DNA of 64,000 nt from Lotus japonicus (taxonomy: Eukaryota > Streptophyta > Magnoliopsida > Fabales > Fabaceae), in assembly GCF_012489685.1 (NCBI RefSeq), contig NC_080042.1, forward strand, positions 42,398,066 to 42,462,065. Reading direction: 5' to 3'. Both the position numbers and the translations under genes were made by a program. The notes under the pieces were generated by a model. The model saw only the letters and a list, made by a program, of their open reading frames with translations. It ran no database searches and was not told the DNA's origin. This document shows positions 43,837 to 55,690 of the stretch, piece after piece. Within the stretch, counting starts at the first letter, position 1. Each line of letters starts with the position of its first letter.

Positions 43837-44114
43837 ATCCTTCTAATCCAAGTGCAGTATTTGTGAGGGGAAATTAATTCACTAGTTGAGAACAACCCCA
43901 CATCCACTAAAAGCATATTTTTCAAGGAGATTACCTCGGCTGGGGACGCTTTTGCAAAGAATGGGTTGTCCTTACTTATGACGATGAAGATTTATGTAAG
44001 ACCCGAAATTTAATAGACCGTTTAATTATTTAATTTCCTTATTTTACGACAACACGTTTTACTTATTGATTATTTTTGCTAAATATTATTCGCGCCTCGA
44101 CGGCGGGAATACCT
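43837..44114 (+). other. possible RNase H debris and an LTR fragment
   Basis: From 43900 a short frame (EITSAGDAFAKNGLSLL) recalls the end of a LINE-type RNase H. At 43995 a TGTAAGACCCGAAATTT start resembles the 5' end of another gypsy LTR, running 120 bp until LTR I begins. Both are too short for certainty. Confidence 0.35.
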
Positions 44115-44699
44115 AGTAAGACCCAAGTTTTTAAGCTTAGAATAAGTGGAAGAGATTTCCTTTTACGATTAGGCTTGACGTATCGTGAAGGAAAAACCTG
44201 AACAAGAGTTGTAACACCCCGATTTCGGTGGCGTCACTTTAGTAACCAAAAATAAACTTAATGCGGAAAAACGTGAATATTTTTTTTTCGATAATAATAT
44301 AGACTAGACTGAATTAAATAAAACGCAAATGCGAAGACAACAGAACTAATATACAATATAGATTACAGCCCCCGCTGTAAGTAGCTAACCACGTAACGAG
44401 TAAACCTCCAGTGACGGGAAGTGAGAAAAGTAGCGCCCGTAGGCAAAATGTACAGACCAAAGTAAAGGTTAAGTGTTCGCAACACAACCCTAAAAAATGA
44501 GAACGAATCAGCCCAGATGGCCTAAAACAAGACCTCCTAGCCCAACCAACTCTCTGTAATTCCAGTAGAGGAACCACACAAAAAGCTATAGGTGGGAAAC
44601 TACCCTGTCCCCAAAGAAACAAATGATGTTCAGAGCTAAGACTCTACTCCTACACTAATCCCATCTCGAGGAGCTCACACCAGCACTAAAACCTACATG

Positions 44700-44842
44700 C
44701 TAGCATGATCGTCGTCCGAATTCGAAATCCAGAACGACCTAGTCTATGTACACCATCCGTCCTCCGCTCGCGACCGCGATGCGCTCTTGTTCCAGCATCT
44801 CAACCCTAGTCCCCCCCGAAGGGTGAACCATCATGAACCAGC
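44700..44842 (-). pseudogene. LTR ORF remnant in H
   Basis: On the minus strand the frame reads WFMMVHPSGGTRVEMLEQ and then joins directly to ERIAVASGGRMVYID, followed by TAG. The whole region between EM(I/L)(D/E)Q and ERIAV (about 105 residues in A) is deleted in frame, and the acidic tail is lost by the stop. Element G interrupts it just upstream of this point. Confidence 0.65.
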
Positions 44843-45898
44843 TGATCGAGGCCGTACCCGATACAAATAATTAAATTAGAAAACTGTAGTAAACTAGGAA
44901 GTGACTCCTAGGTCGTTTCCCAAGGATTATCGTTTCAACAAAGACTCAATATTAATACTAACAAACGCACACACACACTGGGGGGGGGGGTTTGTGATTC
45001 AGTTTAAAAATAATAACAGAAAGTAAAAGCAGATTAATATGATAAGTAAAGACGGACGAATCCCTTCGTTCAGTATATCGCTGCTCAATCACGGGTATCT
45101 AAAGATCAATTCTTGTTATTAGTTTCCTAGTTCGTGAGAATTAATTAACTAAGCGATAACTAATTCACAAATTCCTAAACTAAGCGATTAAGAATCCTTT
45201 ACGCCCTAATATGAACTAAGCGAACATACATCATCTTCTAATTTGTGAACCTAAGGAATTAAGCAAACCTAAGCCATAATTAGAGATGAAGAAAACTAAT
45301 CAGTTGAATTCTATTAAGCACTATACCTCAAGAGCGCGATATACTTTACAAAGGAATTCGTTCGAAGGAAATTAGCCTTCCATGGATGGGGCGAATTCAA
45401 CAATTATATTGGAGAAGAGACTAGGGATTAAAAGCATAAACCCTAGCAGAACTCTAATAATTACTGAAATTCGAAATTGCATAAAATAATAATGTAGAAG
45501 GTAAAGGTTCTTGTTTCTCTCAGCACAAACCCTTAAATAGGAGCTGAGATCACAAATCCTAATCAAAATCAAATCCTAAAAGATATCAAAATCAAATCCT
45601 AAAGATAGAGTTTTAAAATAACAACCTAAATAAGTTTGAATCTGAAAGATATCAAACTTAATTTATTTCGAAATTAAATCCTAATATTTCCTAAAATACA
45701 ATCTTCACTCCAGCACAATCAAATCTTCATTCCGCAATTCCCCAAAATGCCCTTGATGTCAAATAAAACCTGAAAATAAGAATAAACGTAATTAGACCAA
45801 ATAATAGAAATCTCTGTCAAGCAAGGTCAATTAATTACGAATAATCATTAATAATGACAAATTAAGGCTATATAAAATGGGTTAAATATTGCTCATCA
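44843..45898 (-). repeat. 3' LTR of element G
   Basis: 1,056 bp, with a CA repeat and a G run (about 44970-44990) and a TATTTAAGG box on the minus strand near 45530. A purine-rich tract (AAGTGTGGGGGTATT, 45899-45913) lies just before it in element orientation. Confidence 0.92.
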
Positions 45899-47318
45899 AA
45901 TACCCCCACACTTAGCCTTTTGCACTCCTGGGCAAAATAAAGAATTAAGAACATGAAAACCAATTTGTAACTGGAAGTGAATCATGCAATAACCTAAAAG
46001 ATCACATACTTAACAATGAATCCTAGGAAATGTAGAGAAATGGGAAAAATCAAGTGAAGAATCAAAGAGACAAGAAATCCATGAATATCATCCAAACATC
46101 CAAGCATGTAAAGTAACCCATCAAACCAAAAGGCGAGAACAAAGATGATAGAACCTCACAAGTTATGCTCTCAAAGTGTTTACACTCAAGTGTTTAAGGT
46201 TTGTGTTTACGCTCAAGGCACTTCATGAGAACAAACACTACCATAGGCTTGACAAGACGCTAACATCAACAATCAAAAACACATGCACATAAAGATCAAA
46301 AAGGGCTTTTAAAGGTTGTAATGGGGCCAAGGACAAGGTAGGATAAAATATGGGATACGTAGCTAGAACCTTAGGAAATAGAGGAGCAATGGGGAATAAG
46401 TAAAAAGTAAGTCAAGATCAACCCAATTTCAAAGCATAAGATTTGCAATTCTTCAACTTTTCATCCTTCATCCTTTCATTCATTTTTTTTTCTTCCTCTT
46501 GGCCTTCTCTTTTTTTCCTTTTCTTTTTTTTTCTTTTTTTTTGTTTTTTTTTTGTGAATAACAAAACTAGTAAGAAAAACAGCACCACCATACTATTTAC
46601 AACAACCAACTAAGCATAACCGAGAATTGGAAGAATTAAAGAACAATGCACCCTTACCCACTTAGTACTTACTCCCAAAACAATTCCAAAGCTCCAAAAT
46701 TCCCTAAGATTAGGTCAATCATGGTTTTTCACTTATAAGCTTGTAATGAGCTAAAGAAAAGAAGGGTAAAAAGGCTCAAAGTGGCTATCAAAGGATAATT
46801 CATTCAAGGTAGGCTTATATGGCTAGTGGCTTATTAATTAAAAGAAGAAAATGCCTAAAATCACTTCAATATGTGCATGTGAGTATCAAGTAGAAAAAAA
46901 ACGTCAAGTCAAGTTCTAGAGTGCAAGTAATCAAGAGTGCAATCACACAAGAAAAAGATTAGAGATGGCATACAGTTGACCACCTACAGTTAAGGCTAAA
47001 AAACTCTCACAGGGGAATTAAGTCTATCATAATTGTTTCAACCCCTCAATTTTCAAAAGTAACTTGACAACAAGAACGCATGGATTCACATCACAAGATA
47101 TCATGACTCAGCTCAAAGAAAGAAAATGCCCATAATCTAAACAAGACCTAAGAATTCAAAGAAAGCATGGATCAACCTAATTTATTCAAATACAAAATAT
47201 TCTACCTACGGTAATCTCCCCCCCACACTTAAACTACACATTGTCCCAATGAAGCATAACAAATATGGAATTGAACAAGTGCAATAAAAGTAAAGAAGGA
47301 GAAAGAAAACTCCCTGAT
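45899..47318 (-). other. non-coding interior of G between truncated pol and 3' LTR
   Basis: No pol domain is recognisable in 1.4 kb. A pyrimidine-rich run lies at about 46483-46553 (purine-rich in element orientation). The sequence around 47210-47235 contains CCCCCCCACACTTAAAC, similar to the tract beside the LTR, perhaps a second polypurine-like site. Confidence 0.6.
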
Positions 47319-50174
47319 TCATGGCGGGCGGAGGATGGAAACAACCAAGGAAACATTTTCCATGGTAATATCCACAAGAGAAGGATCCTTGAAGGGCAAA
47401 TGAAAGTGATCCTTTCTAGTTGCTTGATTGAGCCTCCAACTGTTTTGCACTCGAGTAGGGATAAGCTCGTTTCTCTCATTCTTCACTACAGTAAGTCCTG
47501 TCTTCCTAGGGACCACTTGAACTGGGCTCACCCAAGGGCTGTCAGAGATCGGATATATAATTCCAGCTTGTAGCAACTTGGTGATCTCCTTCTTCACAAC
47601 ATCAAGTATCACTGGGTTGAGTCTCCTTTGTGGTTGTCTCACTGGCTTCGCTCCTTCTTCCAAGAGTATTCTATGCATGCACATGGATGGACTAATACCA
47701 GGAATGTCAGCTAAGGTCCAACCAATAGCTTTCTTGTGCTTCTTTAGTACTTGCAGCAACTTTTCCTCTTGATTTTCATGAAGCGTTGAGGAAACAATGA
47801 CAGGGAGCTTCTTATCATCCTCCAAGTAAGCATACTTGAGGTTATCTGGTAAGGGCTTAAGCTCCAATACGGGTGCCTGCAAAACAGATGGAACCAAACT
47901 AGCAGATACAGTTTCTGCAGCCTGCACTTCAACAACTGGGTTAGTACAATCAGATTTCTTAACATCTGAGTCAACAACAACAGTGTCCAAAAATTGATCA
48001 ATGCAAGAATCACTCATTTCAGTAGCAGTACATGTATGACAAGTGTATGACTCAGTTAGGGAAGGATAATCAGAATCATGTAGGAAATCAGATTCATGTT
48101 CATCAAGCATATCATCAAGCAGTTCATCAAGCAAATCAATATGAAACACAGAATAATCTTCAGGTGGATGTTTCATAGCATCAAAAATGTTTATCCTAAC
48201 CACAATATCACCGAATTCCATAGTCAATGTACCAGCATAAACATCTATCTTGGTTCGGGCTGTCTTTAAAAATGGTCTCCCCAAAATGATAGGAACTGTA
48301 TTACGGGGAGATCCTTTTTCCATTTCAAGCACATAAAAATCAACAGGGAAGACAAGTTCACCAACCCTAACCAAAACATCCTCTACCCATCCAGCAGGGT
48401 GTGCCGTGCTCCTATTTGCTAATTGGATGACAACACCCGTAGGTTTCAAAGGTCCAAGTGAAAGTGATTTAAAAATAGACATAGGCATCACATTAATTGA
48501 AGCTCCTAGATCTAGCATGGCATTTTCAAATTTAGTATCACCTATGACACAAGGAACAGAAAACGTACCTGGATCCTCACACTTTTCAGGAACATCAGAA
48601 ACAGGAGCAGGTTTACCAGCTTTACCTATGATTGCAGAAACGTTTCTCCCCATGCGAACTCTTTCATTTCCTTTCAGCTTCCTTTTCTGAGTGCATAATT
48701 CTTTCAGAAACTTTGCATATCTTGGAATTTGCTTGAGTGCATCAAGTAGAGGTATGTTCACCTCCACTTTCTTGAATATCTCCAAGATTCCTTTATCTAC
48801 CTCTTCCTTCTTTTTGCTTGGCATAGCTTTCGGAGGGAATGGAAGAGGAATGGAAGGTGGTTGTACTTGGAAGGTTCTTGTGGCAGTGGTCTCTGTCTCC
48901 TTTTCAGGTTCAGGCTCTGGTCCATGATCTGCATCAATTTGCTTCCCCGACCGTAAGGTGATGGCACTCACATTTCTTGGATTGACAACCGTCTGAGAGG
49001 ACAGCTTATCAGAATTATGGGACTGTAGCTGGTTTATTGAAGTAGCCATCTGTCCTATCTGGGTGGTCAGATTCTGAATGGAGGATCTGGTGTCTTGTTG
49101 GAACTGTATGTTTTGGGCTGTCATCTGCTTCAACATATCCTCCAATGAAGATTCTTTAGATTGCGGTGGTGCAGCAGGGTTGTTAGCCTGTTGTTGCATT
49201 GGAGGAGGAACATATGGTCTAGGTTGTGACTGATCAGACCATCTAAGATTTGGATGATTTCTCCAGCCAGGATTATATCTGTTAGATGACAGATCATAAT
49301 TTTGCTGAGGTCGATTATTGAAAATGTTGGCAGCATATGCTTCAGGATTCTCATCCGTAGGTTCCTGCAGAGAAGGACAAATGCCACAAACCTTTGCCTG
49401 TTGTGAAGGTTTATTCTGGTTCATGGCCAATTGAGTAACCAAGCTGGCAATGGTTTCCATCCTCTTCTCAAGCTTGTCCATCCTTGGATCTGTCCCAATC
49501 TCATTAACAGTTTTAACAGCATCATTACTCCTTGTGTGAAACTGCTGAGAATTAGCAGCCATCTTCTCAAACAACTGCCTGGCTTCAGTAGGAGTCATGT
49601 CATTCAATGCACCTCCACAAGCAGCATCAATGAGATGTCTTTCCATGTTGAGCAAACCCTCATAGAAATACTGAACTAGGAGCTGCTCGGAAATCTGGTG
49701 ATGGGGGCAGCTCACACATAGTGTCTTGAATCTTTCCCAGTATTCATGTATAGTCTCTCCATGTAGCTGCCTGATTCCTGAGATGTCTTTTCTGATTGAA
49801 GTTGTCCTAGAGGCAGGGAAGAACTTCTCAAGAAACTTTCTTTTCAGGTCGTCCCAGCTTGCAATGGACGAAGGAGGCAGGTTATACAGCCAAGTCTTTG
49901 CAGTTCCCTGAAGAGAATGAGGAAAAGCCTTCAAACAGATATGATCTTTGTCAACTTCAGGAGGCTTCATGGTGGATATGACAGTGCGAAACTCCTTGAT
50001 ATGCATATGAGGATCTTCACCTGCAAGACCACCAAACTTAGGCAATAAATGGATTAGTCCAGTTTTGAGTACACATGGTACATCCTCAGGATACTGGATA
50101 CACAAACTTTCGTAGGTGAAATCAGGTGCAGCCAGCTCCCTTAATGTTCTTTCTCGCGGTCCTTCTTCAGCCAT
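47319..50174 (-). CDS. gag-protease polyprotein of element G, with truncated RT start
   Basis: 951 codons without a break. Residues 30-210 form the retrotransposon gag domain (AFPHSLQGTAKTWLYNLP, WERFKTLCVSCPHH, QYFYEGLL). A zinc-knuckle start (CGIC, 263-266) lacks the later His and Cys, so the knuckle is damaged. Residues 230-390 are Gln-rich with heptad character. The aspartic protease spans about 535-660 with LDLGAS (554-559; Asp 555), the form common in Athila, and ILGRPFLKT. RT begins near 835 (HRILLEEGAKPVRQPQRRLNP) and is cut after HFHLPF (928) by an unrelated 23-residue tail. RNase H and integrase are gone, so movement would need enzymes from another element. Confidence 0.93.
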   Translation of the reverse strand: MAEEGPRERTLRELAAPDFTYESLCIQYPEDVPCVLKTGLIHLLPKFGGLAGEDPHMHIKEFRTVISTMKPPEVDKDHICLKAFPHSLQGTAKTWLYNLPPSSIASWDDLKRKFLEKFFPASRTTSIRKDISGIRQLHGETIHEYWERFKTLCVSCPHHQISEQLLVQYFYEGLLNMERHLIDAACGGALNDMTPTEARQLFEKMAANSQQFHTRSNDAVKTVNEIGTDPRMDKLEKRMETIASLVTQLAMNQNKPSQQAKVCGICPSLQEPTDENPEAYAANIFNNRPQQNYDLSSNRYNPGWRNHPNLRWSDQSQPRPYVPPPMQQQANNPAAPPQSKESSLEDMLKQMTAQNIQFQQDTRSSIQNLTTQIGQMATSINQLQSHNSDKLSSQTVVNPRNVSAITLRSGKQIDADHGPEPEPEKETETTATRTFQVQPPSIPLPFPPKAMPSKKKEEVDKGILEIFKKVEVNIPLLDALKQIPRYAKFLKELCTQKRKLKGNERVRMGRNVSAIIGKAGKPAPVSDVPEKCEDPGTFSVPCVIGDTKFENAMLDLGASINVMPMSIFKSLSLGPLKPTGVVIQLANRSTAHPAGWVEDVLVRVGELVFPVDFYVLEMEKGSPRNTVPIILGRPFLKTARTKIDVYAGTLTMEFGDIVVRINIFDAMKHPPEDYSVFHIDLLDELLDDMLDEHESDFLHDSDYPSLTESYTCHTCTATEMSDSCIDQFLDTVVVDSDVKKSDCTNPVVEVQAAETVSASLVPSVLQAPVLELKPLPDNLKYAYLEDDKKLPVIVSSTLHENQEEKLLQVLKKHKKAIGWTLADIPGISPSMCMHRILLEEGAKPVRQPQRRLNPVILDVVKKEITKLLQAGIIYPISDSPWVSPVQVVPRKTGLTVVKNERNELIPTRVQNSWRLNQATRKDHFHLPFKDPSLVDITMENVSLVVSILRPP

Positions 50175-50396
50175 GTTATCAAAAACCGAAAAGCATATAA
50201 ATTATGTTGAATTCCGAGTTCTGGAGCAAAAGATATGGCCGTTTGAAGTTACAGCCTAATTATCCTTCAAAAATCACTAATCCTTACCTTCACAGTACCT
50301 GCGTCAAAGATCGAACTTGTTAATACTACTAATAATAATACTAATAATACTAATACTACTAATACTAACTCTATTAAACCTTTGGTAAAGACGATA
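50175..50396 (-). other. leader of G with an ACT/AAT microsatellite
   Basis: Lies between the primer binding site and the gag ATG. It holds a trinucleotide-type array (TACTAATAA and similar) at about 50316-50370. Confidence 0.75.
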
Positions 50397-50415
50397 ATCC
50401 CCGGCAACGGCGCCA
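50397..50415 (-). other. primer binding site of G
   Basis: TGGCGCCGTTGCCGGGGAT on the minus strand, four bases after the LTR. Known from Athila-type elements and distinct from the initiator-Met site of A, B and Cassandra. Confidence 0.85.
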
Positions 50416-50419
50416 AATT

Positions 50420-51478
50420 TGATCGAGGCCGTACCCGATACAAATAATTAAATTAGAAAACTGTAGTAAACTAGGAAGTGACTCCTAGGTCGTTTCCCAA
50501 GGATTATCGTTTCAACAAAGATTCAATATTAATACTAACAAACGCACACACACACACTGGGGGGGGGGGGTTTGTGATTCAGTTTAAAAATACTAACAGA
50601 AAGTAAAAGCAGATTAATATGATAAGTAAAGACGGACGAATCCCTTCGTTCAGTATATCGCTGCTCAATCACGGGTATCTAAAGATCAATTCTTGTTATC
50701 AGTTTCCTAGTTCGTGAGAATTAATTAACTAAGCGATAACTAATTCACAGATTCCTAAACTAAGCGATTAAGAATCCTTTACGCCCTAATATGAACTAAG
50801 CGAACATACATCATCTTCTAATTCGTGAACCTAAGGAATTAAGCAAACCTAAGCCAGAATTAGAGATGAAGAAAACTAATCAGTTGAATTCTATTAAGCA
50901 CTATACCTCAAGAGCGCGATATACTTTACAAAGGAATTCGTTCGAAGGAAATTAGCCTTCCATGGATGGGGCGAATTCAACAATTATATTGGAGAAGAGA
51001 CTAGGGATTAAAAGCATAAACCCTAGCAGAACTCTAATAATTACTGAAATTCGAAATTGCATAAAATAATAATGTAGAAGGTAAAGGTTCTTGTTTCTCT
51101 CAGCACAAACCCTTAAATAGGAGCTGAGATCACAAATCGTAATCAAAATCAAATCCTAAAAGATATCAAAATCAAATCCTAAAGATAGAGTTTTAAAATA
51201 ACAACCTAAATAAGTTTGAATCTGAAAGATATCAAACTTAATTTATTTCGAAATTAAATCCTAATATTTCCTAAAATACAATCTTCACTCTAGCACAATC
51301 AAATCTTCATTCCGCAATTCCCCAAAATGCCCTTGATGTCAAATAAAACCTGAAAATAAGAATAAACGTAATTAGACCAAATAATAGAAATCTCTGTCAA
51401 GCAAGGTCAATTAATTACGAATAATCATTAATAATGACAAATTAAGGCTATATAAAATGGGTTAAATATTGCTCATCA
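50420..51478 (-). repeat. 5' LTR of element G
   Basis: 1,059 bp, near-identical to 44843-45898 apart from about eight substitutions and length changes in the CA and G runs. Confidence 0.92.
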
Positions 51479-52179
51479 CCATCCCGCCAAAGATATCTGA
51501 CAAAAGGCGTAGTCCGCCAAAGCACACACAGAAGACGCGAGGGTCAACTCCAAAGAATTATGTAAATAATAGCACCGATAGATACATATAATAGAATAGC
51601 CACTTAGGCTTATAGCTAGGGATAACATCCTAGGGTTGCATATTTCACAATGAGTATAAAAGACGATAATAACAATTAGCATGCATCAAATAGGATTAAC
51701 AATTATCAATCACACTCAGCAACTAAGTCAGTATGCATGTTGCATGACATGATATGACGGTTAACCCAGTTAACCAATGCATTCCGGAAACGGATGGACA
51801 TCAACGGATCTATCCTAGCACCAGCAACGGTGGGACCATTTCCGCCCGCGTGCCTCTTACTCCAACAACAACGGTAGTCAGATCAGCCATAACCCGTAGG
51901 TCTGCCATTTCAGTCTGCTACAAGAGTCGTCTACAAACGCTCTTACACGGAAATCCGGGTCTTATGACCATTTTGGAATCCGACGAAGGTCCGGTAATCA
52001 CGTCGTGTATTAACCTCCTATGTGTGCATGAATGCAATGTGATTAGCCAAACAACGTCTCCGACCTCACTCGACACGTCGCCACGTGTTCTAGCTAACTT
52101 AATGTCTCTATAAAGAATACCCTAAGGTAAAAGTCGATTCTGCGACAAAATACAATAATCATAGAATGAGTGCAAACAC

Positions 52180-52570
52180 TCACGATAACTCTTCGAGTCA
52201 TCAATGCTCTCACGAAGTCTCACGCTTCAGTGAAGTCTCACACATTCACAAAGTCTCACGCTTCAGTGAAGTTTTATGCTTTCACGGGGTCTCACGCCCC
52301 AGTGAATTTACACACTTGCACGAAGTCTCACGCTTCAGTGAAGTTCCATGCTATTCACGAGGTCTCACGCCTCAGTGAAGATCCATGCTTTCCACAAGGT
52401 CTCACGCCTCAGTGGAGTATCCCGCATTCACAAGGTCTCACGCCTCAGTGAAGCTTCATGCTGTTCACGAGGTCTCACGCCTCAGTGAAGATCCATGCTT
52501 TCCACAAGGTCTCTCGCCTCAGTGGAGTATCACGCATCCACAAGGTCTCACGCCTCAGTGAAGCTTCTCG
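52180..52570 (-). repeat. tandem array in LTR H
   Basis: Repeats built from TCTCACGC(C/T)TCAGTGAAG and a CATGCTTTCAC-type spacer, roughly ten copies of irregular length. It occupies the place where E and B have their hairpin repeats, and a single GCTCAAAGAGC hairpin remains beside it (about 52600). Confidence 0.8.
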
Positions 52571-53277
52571 GCTCATCCCTTGGATGGCTAAACAAACTGC
52601 TCAAAGAGCGAAGGAGTATCAACATACTCAGAACTCACCAATCTCCTCAACACTTGGATCCGACGACACTTCTCGTTTTCCAAAACTGATATTTGCATCC
52701 TAAGCTTCCATTCGAGTTTGTTATCATTATTTTGAAGGTTTAGAGGTTGTTTAATGTCTTATGAATTTTCCTTATAAAATAATATCCTTTTAGTCTTATC
52801 GCAAATCTTATAAGTTCTCGGGATCTCCTAATCCCCAAATGACTCCAGAGAATGTCTCGATCCATGAAAAACCACAACAAGGCCCGAATCTCATTCGTCC
52901 TATCAAACTTCCTCAAAACTCTCAAAATAAAATCGGCATGACCTGCCCGCTATTCTCACTACTCAGAATCTCAGATTTCATTTGCAAAAGCATAATTAAC
53001 TCAGCACAATCAACCAACATGTCATATATCAACATATTAAGCGATAACCACGTAGCACTTAGCATATAAGGCATGCATCACACATCCTAAATTACCCACT
53101 TAGCACTTAACATGAAATTCACTCTCAAAAACATTCAGTAGATGAATCATCTACATTGTCAGCCGAAGCCTCAGAAAACATTTTTCCAATCAACCACAAA
53201 CAAGTGCATAAACAGTAAATCAATGTCGAAAGCATCGACCCTAAGCATTAACTAAAGATTCAGTGAGTAGCCCTCAC

Positions 53278-53355
53278 CTGTAGATTCTCCAGGGTTGTCC
53301 TCGAAAGTTCCTTCACAACCAGCTCCTTGTTCTTCAGAGAATTCTTCAAAAGAAC
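53278..53355 (-). other. candidate 78-nt exon in LTR H
   Basis: Minus strand, between TAAAG and GTGAGGGC. It encodes SFEEFSEEQGAGCEG and on, in the shared phase. Confidence 0.55.
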
Positions 53356-55574
53356 CTTTAGAGTAAAACCACAGAATTCCATCAAAAACTATCAGAAACT
53401 CAGTAATCAATACTCACTAAGGTTACACGAAGTAGTACATACTCCGAGGTACGATAATCTAGCGCGAAAGGACAAGTTTTTGAAAAAGAAATTTTCCTCC
53501 TCCCCCTCTATAGCTCTCGGCCACAATTCACAAATAGGTGGGTCGATTTTTCTTCGATCAAACTTGGTTCCTATGCTTTCATTAGCCGTAACTAAGGGTA
53601 TTCTAAACTCGGAAAAATTATCGGATCAAAAACTGTCGCAGGGGTATTTTGGTCAATATTTTAGCTCAGAAATTCAAAACTGAAATTTCGAAAAGCAAAT
53701 TGGATGGGGACGTCACCAACGACGTTTATGACAACTAATCCTACTAGCACTAAGCTAAGGCGATAGTTTTCAGCCCAAAGGACGAAGCTTTGCCCCAAAA
53801 TGGGTATTTTCACCAGAATTGAAACTCGACGGTAGTTTTTTCGAGAATCGGCGAGGTATTATTAGCTAAACATACTCAGGAGAACGTAGGGAAGATGTTT
53901 AGAATAAAAAATGAAGTATTCAGGATAGTTTTGCAAAAACCTCAAAACTATGAGCACAGAAAGACATAGAGAAAAGCTATGGAAAAGACGATCAGAGGTA
54001 AGGATTAGCGACTATACCTCGGTACCTTGAAGTAGCAACTGTTGAATCAACGATCAAGCAAGAAATGAAGAAAATCTCTTCTTCCTCTTCCTTCAATGGA
54101 GCTCGCGGCCTTGGAGAGAAAATGGTGGAGTTTTTGTGATATTTTCTCATTTCTTGGCTATATATAGAGGTTGGAAAAACGCGGTAAAATGAAAGTTTCG
54201 CGAATCTGATTTTTCCAGCTTCATTCTCCGTGAATTCTAAGATAGGTTTTGGCGATATAAATCCAAAACTCAAAAGAGGTTTCCTAGAATTTTAAGTAAC
54301 TAATGCAAAGTCGGTGTAAAACTATTTTACCCGATAAGTTACTTTTTGCATCGGATGTCGGAATAGAAAACTTCCTTCTGAAGAAAGATTGAAATCATCA
54401 AGAGAAATGGGTGTACGCGTGTAGAATCTTCATTTGAAGCTCTGAATAGAAAAAGTCTTCATTGTCGATTGATTTTAGGGTTTTGAAATACCAGGGTTTT
54501 GGTTTCGGCAAACTTCCGATGATTGGAATCGAATGTTCGTAGATCCTATAGTTTCGCCTCGAAACGATTGTCGTATAAGGAATAAGAGAAGTTCTAACAT
54601 TTCTCTGAAGATTTTTGGAATTAGCTTCCATCGTGACTTTAAGTGAAAACTAGCTATATACTAGGGTTTCTGACCTAGGTTTTAAGCGTATATCGATCGT
54701 GCTATACCTTTTATCGACTTTGATGAAATCCTTAAACTTTTCCTGAACTTTCTCCTTCATAAATTTATTCCATTCGATAAACTCTTGTTCAGGTTTTCCT
54801 TCACGATACCTCAAACCTAATCGTGAATAGGATTTTATTCACTTAGCATAAGCTTAAAAACTTGGGTCTTACAAGAGTTTATCGAATGGAATAAATTTAT
54901 GAAGGAGAAAGTTCAGGAAAAGTCTAAGGATTTTATCAAAATCGATAAAATGTATAGCACGATCGATATACGCTTCAACCTAGGGCAGAAACCCTAGTAA
55001 ATAGCTAGTTTACACTTAAAGTCACGATGGAAATTAATTCCAAAAATCTTCAGAGAAATGTTAGAACTTCTCTTATTCCTTATACGACAATCGTTTCGAT
55101 ACGAAACCCTGGAATGTACGAACGTCAAATTCCAATACTCGGAAGTTTGCCGAAACTAAAACCCTGATAGTTCAAGAAACCTATAATGAACGGTTGATGA
55201 AGACTTTTTCTGTTCGGAGCTTCAAATAAAGATTTCATCCATGTGCGCTCACTCTAATCGACGTTCCAAATCTTTCTTCAGAAGGAAGTTTCAGCATCCG
55301 AGGTCAAAACCATAAAGTGCATTTTAAGCCGGTAAACATTAAAAACAAGCCTCGAAAAACCAAAAGTCATGCTGATATTTCTTTGAAGAATTAGAAGATT
55401 CAGCGGGGAGAATATCGTGTCTAAAATACGTTGGAATCAGTAGGAAGAAATCGGAATCACTCTTATATTTTTATCTTAACTCTATGAGTTAAATCCTCCG
55501 ATATCTAAACTAATCTGTACCGGTTTACAAAATATCTTCTCAAAATATCTTTACAAAATATCTTCTCAAAATAT

Positions 55575-55690
55575 CTTTGATAAATATCTATTCATCCTTA
55601 TCCGATCTTTGATAAATATCTATTCATCCTTATCCGATCTTTGATAAATATCTATTCATCCTTATCCGATCTTTGATAAGTATCTTCCAT
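55575..55690 (+). repeat. 32-bp minisatellite in LTR I
   Basis: Three to four copies of a unit containing GATAAATATCTATTCATCC followed by TTATCCGATC, the counterpart of the array in E, just before the TATA box at 55700-55708. Confidence 0.85.

Larger units (their letters stand above)
44843..51478 (-). mobile_element. element G: Athila-like Ty3/gypsy, gag-protease only, minus strand
   Basis: LTRs 44843-45898 (1,056 bp) and 50420-51478 (1,059 bp) start TGATGAGC and end CTCGATCA on the minus strand. Flanking pentamers CCAGC and CCATC differ at one base. The primer binding site TGGCGCCGTTGCCGGGGAT (50397-50415) is characteristic of the Athila/Tat group. It has one long open frame (47319-50174) for gag, protease and the start of RT; the rest of pol is absent. 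I noted about eight substitutions between the LTRs, so insertion is fairly recent. This layout resembles known non-autonomous gag-bearing LTR elements. Confidence 0.92.
44210..54873 (-). repeat. element H: solo LTR of the A family, minus strand, split by G
   Basis: Parts 44210-44842 and 51479-54873 add up to about 4,023 bp, the length of an A LTR. Perfect target duplications AGAGT (44205-44209 and 54874-54878) lie within LTR I. No internal region is present, so this is a solo LTR. Minus-strand TATA box at 54158-54167, 78-nt segment at 53278-53355, a tandem array at about 52180-52570. The LTR ORF is damaged. Confidence 0.92.

Noticed and set aside
46418..46609. Lys-rich 63-codon frame in G
   Set aside because: Translation of a homopurine/pyrimidine run; low-complexity artefact.
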